64,000 bases of DNA, taken from NCBI GenBank assembly GCA_029907255.1, contig JARYMF010000004.1, forward strand, positions 186,001 through 250,000, given 5' to 3'. The DNA is from Armatimonadota bacterium (GTDB lineage: Bacteria; Armatimonadota; UBA5829; DTJY01). The translations under genes were made by a program, and so were the position numbers. Below, piece by piece: positions 17,682 through 26,711 of this stretch. The notes under the pieces were generated by a model. That model searched no databases. It was not told the origin of the DNA and saw only the letters and a list, made by a program, of their open reading frames with translations. The first letter of the stretch is position 1, and each line of letters begins with the position of its first letter.

Positions 17682-18110
17682 TTACATCAAAAGTATCCGA
17701 AGCATATCCCAAGTAAGAAGTACAACAAACCCCAAGACAACCAAAATATTTAGGTGACGGCTAAACCAATCATCAAGCCATGTTCTCCGGCCATAGACGG
17801 TCTTGTAAACTAAATTACCCCACCATACACCGAAAGCTGCAATAAGAAGGGGAGCCAGTGCATTATAAGCAAACGCCTTATGGAAATCTAGGCGTGTCAG
17901 AGCAATAACCGACCTCGTCATGCCACAAGTTGGGCAAGGATAGCCAGTTAGTTTATAAAACACGCAGATGCCTGGCATGTGCTCGTACGGAAAAAACTTT
18001 GCCGCAACGATGAGTACAGGAAACGACGCAACCGAGGCAAGCTTTTTCAACACGAGTTCAAATCCTAAAAAGCTTCTCCTTGACGCAAAATGTGCTGTCC
18101 AAACAATCAA
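17682..18110 (-). CDS. DUF2752-family membrane protein
   Basis: Up to 142 residues with three hydrophobic segments and the DUF2752 signature CPTCGMTRSV (Cys-Pro-x-Cys-Gly) after the first segment. The biochemical role of the family is unknown; the Cys pair may bind a metal or be redox-active. The start is uncertain: the frame is open back to a TAA just after the preceding lipoprotein gene, the TTG at 18110 has no ribosome site, and a GTG about 18 codons in follows AAGGAG and AGGA. It is probably co-transcribed with the tiny lipoprotein gene upstream. Confidence 0.8.
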   Translation of the reverse strand: MIVWTAHFASRRSFLGFELVLKKLASVASFPVLIVAAKFFPYEHMPGICVFYKLTGYPCPTCGMTRSVIALTRLDFHKAFAYNALAPLLIAAFGVWWGNLVYKTVYGRRTWLDDWFSRHLNILVVLGFVVLLTWDMLRILLM

Positions 18111-18160
18111 AATAGTGTTATACGTATGGCAACTTCCGGACCGGAAGTCGGCGACTTACC

Positions 18161-18241
18161 TCACGGACCCCCTTTGCACCCGCCAACTAACGCCGAAACA
18201 ACAAGTGCCAAAATTACTAGCGCAATAGTCTTGGTTTTCAT
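18161..18241 (-). CDS. Tiny lipoprotein, 26 residues
   Basis: A short open frame: ATG at 18241 with AGGAG nine bases upstream, then M-K-T-K-T, a hydrophobic stretch and a lipobox V-G-G-C (Cys22), ending K-G-G-P. After signal peptidase II cleavage only five residues (CKGGP) would remain as a lipid-anchored tail, similar in layout to small entericidin-like lipoproteins. It lies 50 bases before the DUF2752 gene on the same strand. Function unknown; it could be a real small envelope protein or a leader peptide. Confidence 0.55.
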   Translation of the reverse strand: MKTKTIALVILALVVSALVGGCKGGP

Positions 18242-18338
18242 ATCCGCCCACTCCTATCAATTGGAATTTATTATTTTACTGGCGAATTCACAAACTCTAT
18301 TGTTGCCAATTTCCAAACTGTGTTTTCAATTCGCCTCA

Positions 18339-19643
18339 TTATGCAATAACCTCGTGAACTATCGGTTGGGGAGGCGGCGGTTCTGAGTTAAAATTGTATG
18401 CACTAAGCACAATTTCCTCCGCCGTTAAGGCGAGCCTCTCGTTCCCGGCATGAATTTCCCCCAAAACCTCGCCAGCCGACACTTTATCACCAACCTTCCG
18501 ATGCAGAACAATCCCAACCGTTGGATCTGGTGATGCTCCTACCTCGCCTCTGCAGCCTCCAAGTTCTACCTCTGCTCGAGCAACTTTATAGGCATCCAAC
18601 TGCCAAATATAACCACTAGCAGGCGAAACAATTTCCCGAACCACAGGAGCCTTCGGAAGAAGCGTTGGGTCATCTACAACTGCTGGGTTGCCTCCCTGAG
18701 CTTCGATTATCTCTTTGAACTTTGCGGCCCCGCTCCCCGAGCAAAGTGCTTCGTGGACCGCTTTTTCTCCCTCAGCCAGTGTTAAAGCCTTCCGCCCCAG
18801 CACCAACGCTATGCTTCCGAGACGCACGCAGAGTTCAACCAAGTCTGGCGGCCCATTCCCTTTCAGAGTCTCAATGGCCTCCTTTACCTCAAGTGAATTT
18901 CCAACAGCACGTCCAAGCGGCTGGTCCATATTGGTTATGACGGCTACAGTTTCCTTACCCACATTTTTGCCAATACTTACCATAGTTTGTGCTAGTTGCT
19001 GAGCCTCAGCGATGGTCTTCATGAATGCTCCCAACCCTGCCTTAACGTCAAGGACAATTGCATCAGCGCCGGCTGCAATCTTCTTGCTCATCACACTTGC
19101 CGCAATAAGTGGAATGGATTCCACAGTGGCGGTGAGGTCTCTTAGCGCATAAATCTTCTTGTCAGCAGGAACTAGGTTTTCTGACTGGGCCACAATAACC
19201 GCACCTATTCGTCTCACCTGGTCTACCATTTGCTGAGTCGAGAGCTCTGTTCGAAATCCCGGGACTGACTCTATTTTGTCAATTGTGCCACCTGTAAAAC
19301 CAAGGCTTCGACCAGAAACTTTTATCACCGGGAGTCCGACAGCGGCTAAGAGAGGAACCAAAACTATAGTAGTCTTGTCGCCGACACCCCCAGTACTGTG
19401 CTTATCAACCTTTCGCCCAGGAATGCAGCTAAGATCAAGGGTACAGCCACTTCTAACCATGGCCATAGTGAGAGCGGCAGTTTCACTGGCACTCATGCCG
19501 CGAAAGTAGACCGCCATTAACCAGGCAGCCATTTGAAAATCGGATACCTCGCCACGAATGTATGCTTCTATGAAAAAATTAATCTCTTCAGGAGAATTTT
19601 CTTCGCCATCTCGCTTTTTGCGAATAATATCCAGGGGCCGCAC
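18339..19643 (-). CDS. pdp: Pyrimidine-nucleoside (thymidine) phosphorylase
   Basis: A 434-residue enzyme that phosphorolyses thymidine, deoxyuridine or uridine to the base and (deoxy)ribose-1-phosphate in nucleoside salvage. The phosphate-binding signature KHSTGGVGDK (about 81-90) and SGRSLGFTGGTIDKIES (about 110-126) are complete, and the C-terminal alpha/beta domain shows the DPTVGIVLHRKVGDKV segment. Length is that of Pdp/DeoA. Whether it prefers thymidine only or all pyrimidine nucleosides cannot be read. GTG start with AGAGG six bases upstream. It stands alone on the minus strand, divergent from the STN-domain genes. Confidence 0.95.
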   Translation of the reverse strand: MRPLDIIRKKRDGEENSPEEINFFIEAYIRGEVSDFQMAAWLMAVYFRGMSASETAALTMAMVRSGCTLDLSCIPGRKVDKHSTGGVGDKTTIVLVPLLAAVGLPVIKVSGRSLGFTGGTIDKIESVPGFRTELSTQQMVDQVRRIGAVIVAQSENLVPADKKIYALRDLTATVESIPLIAASVMSKKIAAGADAIVLDVKAGLGAFMKTIAEAQQLAQTMVSIGKNVGKETVAVITNMDQPLGRAVGNSLEVKEAIETLKGNGPPDLVELCVRLGSIALVLGRKALTLAEGEKAVHEALCSGSGAAKFKEIIEAQGGNPAVVDDPTLLPKAPVVREIVSPASGYIWQLDAYKVARAEVELGGCRGEVGASPDPTVGIVLHRKVGDKVSAGEVLGEIHAGNERLALTAEEIVLSAYNFNSEPPPPQPIVHEVIA

Positions 19644-19792
19644 TTTTATCCTCTTTCTCTAATAAGTTCCACACTTTTTCAAGCTAAGTTTCTCTAACCC
19701 TATGACTCTTACCTCCAAACCCATAAGCTATTCTCGTTGCAAATGCAAAGACCTCTACCACGACAAAAAAGCCCTTTGACCAAGAAATACGG

Positions 19793-19821
19793 TTGACAAT
19801 TCACCCTTTCCGACATATAGT
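19793..19821 (+). promoter_or_regulatory. Promoter of the first STN-domain gene pair
   Basis: -35 TTGACA (19793-19798, perfect), 17-base spacer, -10 TATAGT (19816-19821). Start near 19828, directly before the GAGGTGA ribosome site of the gene at 19844. Confidence 0.8.
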
Positions 19822-19843
19822 TAACCCGAGGTGAAAAGTAAAT

Positions 19844-21487
19844 ATGATGCCAGCGCCCAAAAAAGTCACAACGTTTGCTTTCCTCTTCGTTTTCACAGTC
19901 TGCCTCTTTATTGGCCTCAGCCAATGTGGTCTTTCCGAGCTAGCAAAAGACCCTCGGCTAGACCAAAAAGTAAGCGTAAAGGTATCAGGACAACCTCTTA
20001 ACGATTTTCTCGCAAATATCTCAAGGCAAACCGGCGTCAAGTTAAGAACCCATGCAAACGTAGGGGACCTTAGATTAATAGTTATGGCAAAGGATATCCA
20101 ATTGGGAAATCTCCTTGACTCGGTCGCCCAAGCACTCCACCTCCAAATATCCAGAAAAGGGGTGGAGGGGCAGTGGGAATATGTATTCTACCAAGACGCC
20201 AAGACCGCCCGGGAGGCAAATACCTTAAAGAAGAATGCAGAGCAACAGCTTGCACGCCAGATGGCGCTAGCTGTGGAAACTTTGAAGCTGCCTGAAGAAG
20301 AAATTCAAAAGAAAATCAAGGAAGACCGTATTGTTGCTCCCTTTATAGACCAAAAAGAGTTTAGAATGGCCGTTGCCCTCTACGGCTGGCTCGATGATGC
20401 AAAGAAGTCTCGGCTGTGGAAAAATGGCACACTCCCAATTAAAATTTCTGAGCTACCTGCTGATTTGCGCAAACGCATCATTAGCCATTTTGATGAAAAT
20501 ATCAAGTATCGCGAAAAATCCGAGAACATAAAACTTGGCGATAAACTAGTAGCTATATGCTTTGAAGCTCAGGATGACCCTTTAGGCGGAAGATCTCTCT
20601 GGCTAACACTAAAGGGCAGCAACAATAACAACATGAGCCTTGTACTCAACCCATCTCCAGAATCAGGTGTTGATATTGCGCAGAACACAGACCTTTTTAT
20701 GATAACAACCGAGCCCGACCCAGTATTAGGTGAAGTCTACAAAGTTGTGCCAAAAAAACCTCTTGAAGGCCGTCTTGCAGAGAAAGCAAAGACGCAGTTT
20801 CCTAAGTCAGTAGTTCTCCCGCAAGCTCTAGAGCTAATGTGCGACGCTGAAGGCATTAACTTTGTTTGCGATTATTTTGTACCTCGCTATCTAACCTCTA
20901 TGGGAGTCAATGAGTGGATCTTTGTCAGTGGGGACTCGCTCGCACAACTAATCGAGAAGGTCGCCGGCCTGTTCTACTGCCGTTGGAAGATGAATGGCCC
21001 AACATGCATACTATATGGCAAAGAATGGTACTATGACAGGGATAGCAACGTACCCCAAAGCAAGATAGCCCATTGGATGGATGTACTAAAAACATCAGGC
21101 AGGCTCGGATTGAAAGAGTTAATAGAGATTGCCAACCTAAATGACAAACAAATAAAAGCACTGAGATTCATGGGGGTGCCTTATCCGCCATCACTCTTGG
21201 ATGCTGTAAAGCCCTTGAAATTTGCATACACCCTCAATAGCGAACAATGGAAGCTAGCCGAAAGCAAACAAGGTCTGCCATCCAAGAAATTATCCCAGCT
21301 TCAGAAGGATAGATTAGTTGCATGGCTTGAGTCTGCGATGCCTCCTGACCGTGATCCTTCGAAATTTTTTGCGCCGGATGCTGAAGGAGCAACTGTTTGG
21401 ATTAAAAAGCAGGGGGATGACAATGTTGTATTTAGCGTTAAAACTCGAGACGGCCGCATCAGAACAGATATTTTGAAGCTCAAATAA
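19844..21487 (+). CDS. Exported protein with two STN-like domains, unknown function
   Basis: 547 residues. A signal peptide (about 1-30) precedes a domain (about 38-125) with the pattern of the secretin/TonB short N-terminal (STN) domain: VSVKVSGQPLNDFLANIS, QTGVKL and LGNLLDSVAQALHLQIS. A helical linker follows, then a second, divergent STN-like unit (about 315-400) and a C-terminal helical region with GLKELIEIANLNDKQI. No secretin pore or TonB-receptor barrel is present, so it cannot be a channel itself. It is paralogous over its whole length to the next gene (27 bases downstream), sharing linker and C-terminal motifs. Probably periplasmic; perhaps a scaffold or substrate-binding protein. 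I do not recognise a characterised family. Confidence 0.7.
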   Translation: MMPAPKKVTTFAFLFVFTVCLFIGLSQCGLSELAKDPRLDQKVSVKVSGQPLNDFLANISRQTGVKLRTHANVGDLRLIVMAKDIQLGNLLDSVAQALHLQISRKGVEGQWEYVFYQDAKTAREANTLKKNAEQQLARQMALAVETLKLPEEEIQKKIKEDRIVAPFIDQKEFRMAVALYGWLDDAKKSRLWKNGTLPIKISELPADLRKRIISHFDENIKYREKSENIKLGDKLVAICFEAQDDPLGGRSLWLTLKGSNNNNMSLVLNPSPESGVDIAQNTDLFMITTEPDPVLGEVYKVVPKKPLEGRLAEKAKTQFPKSVVLPQALELMCDAEGINFVCDYFVPRYLTSMGVNEWIFVSGDSLAQLIEKVAGLFYCRWKMNGPTCILYGKEWYYDRDSNVPQSKIAHWMDVLKTSGRLGLKELIEIANLNDKQIKALRFMGVPYPPSLLDAVKPLKFAYTLNSEQWKLAESKQGLPSKKLSQLQKDRLVAWLESAMPPDRDPSKFFAPDAEGATVWIKKQGDDNVVFSVKTRDGRIRTDILKLK

Positions 21488-21514
21488 ACTCACCCAATAA
21501 TAAGGAGAAAAACC

Positions 21515-23347
21515 ATGCGCAGACGCCTTGCCCAAGTTTCCCTTTTCTTTGCGATCTCAAAGTGCCTTACATTGTCAACCTACGCAGCCGAAAACCCGAA
21601 AGTTAACAATTTCGCAGATGATAGCCGTCTTGTCAACAAAGTGAGCATAAGGGCAATAGGGATATCCCTCACGGAATTTCTTGAAAAGTTAAGTGCAAAA
21701 ACAGGTGTGAAATTTACCGCCGACAAGGAAGTCTCAGAAAGCAAGCTCGCTGTTTTCGTCAAAGACATTCCGATTCTGAAATTGCAGAGCGCCATCGGGG
21801 CAACTCTTCACCTTCAAAGTTCACGGGAGAAAGGCAAAGACGGGAAATGGCAATATAACTTCCAAATGGATTCTACGGCACGCGCTGAAGCCGCAGCAAA
21901 TAGGCGGCGTGAGATCGAGAATTTGCGTAAATATGTCCAAGAGCTTGCCGCTGCATCTAAACTTTCGCCTGAGGAACTGAAGAGCAAATACCAGGAAATC
22001 GACCCGATTTACCTTGACCTTCGGGACGAAATCAACATAATGATTCTTCGCCTATATGACGCTTTGCCTACTTCCAAAAAGAACATTTTGTGGCAAAGCA
22101 GTGAGCTCAGGATAAGTAGCCAACAGATGACGCCAGAGTTCTCGGCTTTGCTGCTAGCGGCCCTAAATCAAAGAACAAATGAATGGCAAGAGGCGGCGGA
22201 GCAACAGCTCCAGACGGATTCTGAAAATCAGACGGCAAATACCAAAGCCACAAACGCAAAGGCTGCCTCTTGGAAATCTATTGGAAGCATTGTATTCACA
22301 ATTAAACAAGACGACCTAGATTTTGGCACAGTCCTGGAATGCACTATTTACGGAGAAAAAGAAAGGACTTCTGAAAAGGTAGCAGATGCGAAAAATTGCA
22401 CGCACGTAATTACTTTTGCCACCCTCCCCAGGGAGGAAACATTAAAAGACAACGAAGCCGCTGATGAAAAAGCTGATGGAGCATGGCCAAAACCAAAAGC
22501 ACCAACGCGGCCACCTGTGCAACTCCAACTTAACAAGCCACTCGCGTTGTACCACCTGCTCGATGAGATTGCTCAACAAACAGGAATTCCAATTATCACC
22601 GAATATTTTACATACCTTGCCCAAAATGAATGGGAACCAGAAGAGCTTGACGAACCAGAGCCACCCGAGTCATTCATATACCGAATTGCATTCTTGACCG
22701 ACTGCGAAGTAGCTGAGTTAGACGGAATCTATATCATATCAAGCCCAAACTGGTTCAGATACAGACAAAGAGAAATCCCTTGCAAATTGCTAGCACGCTG
22801 GAAGCAAATTAAAAAGCAGCGCGGGTTAGGATTGCAGGAGTTATTTGAAATTGCAGCATTAAATGACAGACAACTAGACGACCTCAGCTTCTACGGGCTA
22901 GGCGACGGCAAGGAAATAAAAAACAACAAGCGACTCCTCTTATTTCTGGGCAGCCTCACCCCACAACAACGTGCAAAAGCCGAAACTAACGATGGCCTTC
23001 CATTCGATGAGCTAAGCGAAAACCAAAGAAAGCTTCTCAAAAGCTGGGCAACTTCAGATGAGTATTCTGCATCAATATGGAAAGATCAAGCCTCTGATAC
23101 AAGGAATGAACAGTCCGAATTTGTTACCCTCAAGCTAAAACAAAGCCGCATGCGTATTGGTAATGGACCTTGGATACCCATATGGAGCATTTCAGTTCAC
23201 CGCAGAAATGGTACCGGCTCCGGAACTTTTTTAGATACTGCGCAAATGCTCAACCCTGGCATGGAAAACGATATGGATAACCCCGACTCCTGCGGGTGGA
23301 TGGAGATTGGGACAACAAATTCCCCTGCCAAGGCAACGGTCAGGTAA
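21515..23347 (+). CDS. Exported protein with two STN-like domains, paralogue of the preceding gene
   Basis: 610 residues, signal peptide about 1-25. STN-like domain 1 (about 30-115) has VSIRAIGISLTEFLEKLS and KTGVKF; an Ala/Glu-rich helical linker follows (Asn/Thr/Ala-rich around 235-255). A second STN-like unit lies at about 340-430 (QLNKPLALYHLLDEIA, QQTGIPI), and the C-terminal motif GLQELFEIAALNDRQL matches GLKELIEIANLNDKQI of the upstream paralogue at 11 of 16 positions. The tail is Asp/Gly/Ser-rich. ATG with AAGGAGAAA upstream; in one operon with the previous gene from the promoter at 19793. No secretin domain. Function unknown. Confidence 0.7.
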   Translation: MRRRLAQVSLFFAISKCLTLSTYAAENPKVNNFADDSRLVNKVSIRAIGISLTEFLEKLSAKTGVKFTADKEVSESKLAVFVKDIPILKLQSAIGATLHLQSSREKGKDGKWQYNFQMDSTARAEAAANRRREIENLRKYVQELAAASKLSPEELKSKYQEIDPIYLDLRDEINIMILRLYDALPTSKKNILWQSSELRISSQQMTPEFSALLLAALNQRTNEWQEAAEQQLQTDSENQTANTKATNAKAASWKSIGSIVFTIKQDDLDFGTVLECTIYGEKERTSEKVADAKNCTHVITFATLPREETLKDNEAADEKADGAWPKPKAPTRPPVQLQLNKPLALYHLLDEIAQQTGIPIITEYFTYLAQNEWEPEELDEPEPPESFIYRIAFLTDCEVAELDGIYIISSPNWFRYRQREIPCKLLARWKQIKKQRGLGLQELFEIAALNDRQLDDLSFYGLGDGKEIKNNKRLLLFLGSLTPQQRAKAETNDGLPFDELSENQRKLLKSWATSDEYSASIWKDQASDTRNEQSEFVTLKLKQSRMRIGNGPWIPIWSISVHRRNGTGSGTFLDTAQMLNPGMENDMDNPDSCGWMEIGTTNSPAKATVR

Positions 23348-23357
23348 GAATACTAGG

Positions 23358-23386
23358 TTGCAAATTCCACTATCATATGGTATTAT
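23358..23386 (+). promoter_or_regulatory. Promoter of the 6S-like RNA
   Basis: -35 TTGCAA (23358-23363), 17-base spacer, -10 TATTAT (23381-23386), starting 11 bases after the stop of the preceding gene. No ORF follows directly, so it probably drives a non-coding RNA beginning near 23393. Confidence 0.6.
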
Positions 23387-23392
23387 CAAAAT

Positions 23393-23611
23393 AGCACCAC
23401 AGGATTGTCGAGAAACCCTGCTGTGTTCGTGATTTAGCCGAGGAAGTTTTGAGCCGACACTCAAAGTAAAAATGGGGCCTGATTCGGTTGTGGCGTGGCA
23501 GCCCCGCTCAAAATTTCTTTTGGGGAATCGCAAAGCAATCGTGAGGGCACCCGCCCGTGCTTTACGGGTTCAAAAACTTGTTAGGCACACGGCACCGTGG
23601 GGTTTCTAATC
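23393..23611 (+). ncRNA. ssrS: Candidate 6S RNA
   Basis: A ~215-base region with its own promoter, no ORF and a long rod-like fold. The ends pair: AGAAACCC (23411-23418) with GGGTTTCT (23600-23607), extended by GATT/AATC and, inward, by GTG/CAC pairs. Inside, AGTTTTGAGC (23445-23454) pairs with GCTCAAAATT (23506-23515), capped by a GGGG/CCCC stem; on the 3' side CCCGT/ACGGG forms a small hairpin. A closing stem, a large internal bubble and an apical stem in ~200 bases are the 6S RNA architecture, which mimics an open promoter and sequesters sigma-70 RNA polymerase. Placement just upstream of rarA fits what I recall for several Gram-positive lineages. It is not SRP RNA, tmRNA or RNase P by motif. 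No covariance search was possible. Confidence 0.55.
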
Positions 23612-23615
23612 TAGC

Positions 23616-23691
23616 GAGTAACGAGTAACTAGCAAAACAATTTCCATTTATATTTAAGGGCAAGGGAAAGGTTACTCGTTACTCGTTACTC
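23616..23691. repeat. GAGTAAC heptamer inverted repeat upstream of rarA
   Basis: Two direct copies of GAGTAAC (23616-23629) are followed, after 41 bases, by three copies of the reverse complement GTTACTC (23671-23691). The arms can form a 14-bp perfect stem. The block ends 11 bases before the first possible rarA start and no ribosome site is visible for rarA, so the repeat occupies the translation-initiation region. Confidence 0.8.
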
Positions 23692-23702
23692 TTTTCAGTG
23701 CC

Positions 23703-25121
23703 ATGCGAACCTCTGCGGAAAACTCCCAGCCAATGGATTTGTTCGACCATGCGGCGGAGTCACATTCTGAGATGCCGCTTGCTGCTCGAATGCGTCCTCG
23801 GACGCTAGATGAATTCGTCGGCCAGGAACATATAATTGGACCAGGAAAGCTTCTCCGTCGAGCAATCGAAGCTGATGAGCTCCAATCAGCCATATTTTGG
23901 GGACCTCCTGGATGCGGGAAGAGTAGCCTAGCAGCTATTATTGCGAAGACTTCTAAAGCTGCATTCGAAAACTTTAGTGCTGTTACCTCAGGCGTCGCTG
24001 ACATCCGCAAGATAATAGAAAGAGCAAAGGAACGCCAGAAACTCCATGGCAGAAAAACAATCCTCTTCGTAGATGAAATACATCGCTTCAATAAAGCTCA
24101 ACAAGATGCGTTTCTTCCACACGTGGAAAATGGCACAATTGTGTTAATTGGCGCAACAACCGAAAACCCTTTCTTTGAAGTAAATTCGCCCCTAATCTCA
24201 CGTTCTCGCATATTCAGGTTTGAGCGCCTTACAGCAAAACAAATCGAACAGCTAATCCGAACAGCAATTGAAGATAAGGAGCGAGGCCTTGGCAATTGGA
24301 ATGTCGTTATAACTGACGAAGCAATGGCACACCTGGTTGATGTGGCAAATGGCGATGCTCGGGTCGCACTAAATGCTTTAGAACTAGCCGCTCTAACCGT
24401 CCCGCCAGACGAAAACGGGCGCCGGGTTGTGACCCTCCAGGTCGCCGAAGACGCCATCCAACAGCGAGCGCTAGCATATGACAAGGATGGCGATAATCAC
24501 TACGACGTAATCTCGGCGTTCATTAAGTCGATGCGCGGCTCAGACCCAGATGCCGCCCTTTATTGGCTAGCTAGGATGATTTACGCGGGCGAGGACCCCA
24601 GATTCATTGCCCGCCGAATTGTAATCCAAGCAGCCGAAGACATAGGGAATGCAGACCCCATGGCGCTTGTTGTAGCAACCGCTGCCGCTCATGCAGTAGA
24701 ATACGTCGGGATGCCAGAGGCACAAATCCCACTCGCCCAAGCTACTATCTATCTTGCATGTGCACCAAAAAGCAATGCCTCATACAAGGGTATAAACCGT
24801 GCCCTCAAAGACGTTGCAGAGAAAGAAACCAAGCCAGTGCCAATTCACCTTCGTGACGCAAACTACCGCGGAGCCAGCCAGCTGGGCCATGGAAAGGGAT
24901 ACAAATACCCCCATGACTTCCCAGATAATTGGGTCGAACAACAGTACATGCCCGACGGAATAAAGTCAGGCCCATATTACGAGCCGACCGACCATGGATA
25001 CGAAGCAAAAATAAAAGAAAGGCTGGAACAGCTGCGAAGCAAGCAAGAAGCTTCAAAGGAAGTTGCCGAAGACTCCATGGAAACAAACAAACCGCCAAAC
25101 CCTCAAAGCACTGAGCACTAA
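23703..25121 (+). CDS. rarA: Replication-associated recombination protein A (AAA+ ATPase)
   Basis: A 472-residue clamp-loader-like AAA+ ATPase (RarA/MgsA/WRNIP1 family) that acts at stalled replication forks. Walker A is GPPGCGKS (residues 67-74), Walker B LFVDEIHRFN (121-130), and the sensor region is GATTENPFFEV. The C-terminal tetramerisation domain follows (GSDPDAALYWLARMI, EDPRFIARRI, KGYKYPHDF). The start is uncertain: ATG 23703 or ATG 23733 (MDLFD, where many homologues begin); neither has a Shine-Dalgarno sequence. The gene sits after the 6S-like RNA and a heptamer repeat, and converges with glyS. Confidence 0.96.
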   Translation: MRTSAENSQPMDLFDHAAESHSEMPLAARMRPRTLDEFVGQEHIIGPGKLLRRAIEADELQSAIFWGPPGCGKSSLAAIIAKTSKAAFENFSAVTSGVADIRKIIERAKERQKLHGRKTILFVDEIHRFNKAQQDAFLPHVENGTIVLIGATTENPFFEVNSPLISRSRIFRFERLTAKQIEQLIRTAIEDKERGLGNWNVVITDEAMAHLVDVANGDARVALNALELAALTVPPDENGRRVVTLQVAEDAIQQRALAYDKDGDNHYDVISAFIKSMRGSDPDAALYWLARMIYAGEDPRFIARRIVIQAAEDIGNADPMALVVATAAAHAVEYVGMPEAQIPLAQATIYLACAPKSNASYKGINRALKDVAEKETKPVPIHLRDANYRGASQLGHGKGYKYPHDFPDNWVEQQYMPDGIKSGPYYEPTDHGYEAKIKERLEQLRSKQEASKEVAEDSMETNKPPNPQSTEH

Positions 25122-25216
25122 AAACTGAACGCTGGTGAGCCTGACCAAAGAAAGCCAGCTAATATCTCTTAAGAACTTCTCCCTAAAGCTAGCCAAAATT
25201 CCAGCAAACCACAAGC

Positions 25217-26608
25217 TTAGCTTTCTTCCAACTTGTCACGAACCCAATCTTTCACCTTGTCTAAAGAAATACGTACCTGCTGCATCGTGTCGCGGTCGCG
25301 GATGGTGACCGCCTGGTCCTCTAGCGTCTGGAAATCAACAGTCGCACACCAAGGTGTTCCAATTTCATCTTGGCGCCTGTAGCGCCGGCCAATGCTTCGA
25401 GCATCATCGTAATCTGCAAAGAAATACTTACGAAGTTCCTGGTACAACTTTTGGCCAATCTCTGGTAGGCCGCTCTTTTTGGAAAGAGGGAGAACTGCAA
25501 TCTTGATTGGTGCAATCCTGGGGTGTAGCCGAAGTATGACCTCGACCTCCGCACCAGCTTCCCCGCGCCCACCAGGGATTTCCTCATAGGCATCTGATAG
25601 AAACGCTAGTAGCGTCCGGTCTACGCCGCCCGATGGCTCAATTACATAGGGCACAAATCGTTCACCCGTTTCCTCATCAAAGTAACTAAGGTCCTTCCCG
25701 CTGAACTCCATGTGGCGCTTGAGATCATAGTCCGTCCTGTTCGCAATCCCCTCAAGCTCGCTCCACCCCATGGGGAACTTGTATTCAACATCAGAGCATG
25801 CACTAGCATAGTGGGCTAACTCATCCTCGCCATGTGGCCGAAGCCGCAGATTATCCCGCTTTATGCCAAGGCTAACATACCAATTGTAGCGCTCTTCCAG
25901 CCAATATTTATACCACTCCTCAGCCTCCTCAGGACGCGTAAAGTATTCGATTTCCATTTGCTCGAACTCCCGCGTTCTGAAAATGAAGTTGCCAGGGGTA
26001 ATCTCGTTGCGGAATGATTTGCCAATTTGTGCAATACCAAACGGCAGTTTCTTTCTAGTAGCATTTAGTACGTTTTTGAAGTTTACAAAAATTCCTTGTG
26101 CCGTTTCAGGCCGAAGGTACACGATTGCCGCACTTTCCTCCACAGGCCCCATGTAAGTCTTGAACATCATGTTGAACTGCCGCATAGGAGTAAGCTCACC
26201 GCCACATTCAGGACACCTTACGCCTTCGAGTGCCTTCTCAAGATTCCTTAACTCCTCAGGCGTGCGCTTGACGGCATCCTCCTCCGTCCGCATTGCCTCA
26301 ACTAGGTGGTCGGCCCGGAAACGCCGCTTGCATTGCTTGCAGTCAACCATTGGGTCAGTGAACGACTCAACATGACCGCTTGCCCTCCAAACATCTGGAT
26401 GCATCATGATTGCAGCGTCAAGTCCAACTATGTCGTCACGCTCTTGAACAATAGACTTCCACCATTCGGCTTTGATATTGTTTTTCAATAGGACGCCAAT
26501 AGGTCCGTAGTCCCAAGTCGAACCTATCCCACCGTATATCTCACTTGAAGGGAATATCAATCCTCTTCGCTTACAAAGGTTCACAATACTATCCAAGCTT
26601 TCGGCCAT
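25217..26608 (-). CDS. glyS: Glycine--tRNA ligase, alpha2 dimer type
   Basis: A 463-residue class II synthetase of the single-polypeptide type also found in archaea and eukaryotes, not the bacterial GlyQ/GlyS tetramer. The start [20 protein letters not shown] and the motif [13 protein letters not shown] are diagnostic. A zinc-like insertion has Cys pairs CKQC and CPEC. Motif 2 is [11 protein letters not shown], motif 3 is [13 protein letters not shown], and the C-terminal anticodon-binding domain starts near 350 ([14 protein letters not shown]). It charges tRNA-Gly in the cytoplasm. Its own promoter lies at 26656-26685 and GGAGA precedes the ATG; no T-box leader is seen. Confidence 0.97.
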   Translation of the reverse strand: MAESLDSIVNLCKRRGLIFPSSEIYGGIGSTWDYGPIGVLLKNNIKAEWWKSIVQERDDIVGLDAAIMMHPDVWRASGHVESFTDPMVDCKQCKRRFRADHLVEAMRTEEDAVKRTPEELRNLEKALEGVRCPECGGELTPMRQFNMMFKTYMGPVEESAAIVYLRPETAQGIFVNFKNVLNATRKKLPFGIAQIGKSFRNEITPGNFIFRTREFEQMEIEYFTRPEEAEEWYKYWLEERYNWYVSLGIKRDNLRLRPHGEDELAHYASACSDVEYKFPMGWSELEGIANRTDYDLKRHMEFSGKDLSYFDEETGERFVPYVIEPSGGVDRTLLAFLSDAYEEIPGGRGEAGAEVEVILRLHPRIAPIKIAVLPLSKKSGLPEIGQKLYQELRKYFFADYDDARSIGRRYRRQDEIGTPWCATVDFQTLEDQAVTIRDRDTMQQVRISLDKVKDWVRDKLEES

Positions 26609-26655
26609 GCCAAATCTCCAGAAAAGTAAAAATTAAGCAGAAGAATATCCTAAAG

Positions 26656-26685
26656 ATTATAGCCGAACTGATGGGCTTGATTCAA
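26656..26685 (-). promoter_or_regulatory. Promoter of glyS
   Basis: Minus strand: -35 TTGAAT (26685-26680), 18-base spacer, perfect -10 TATAAT (26661-26656). Start near 26649, ~40-base leader. Confidence 0.7.
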
Positions 26686-26711
26686 GTGCGGGATTGCAGT
26701 AAGCAAGGCTC

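Noticed and set aside
19844-23347. Type II/IV secretin or TonB-dependent receptor
   Set aside because: Only STN-like domains are present; no secretin homology, N1 domains or beta-barrel C-terminus.
23393-23611. SRP RNA, tmRNA or RNase P RNA
   Set aside because: The hallmark sequences of these RNAs (SRP tetraloop region, tRNA-like ends with tag frame, P4 core) are absent.
23616-23691. CRISPR array
   Set aside because: The heptamers are contiguous without spacers and occur in both orientations.
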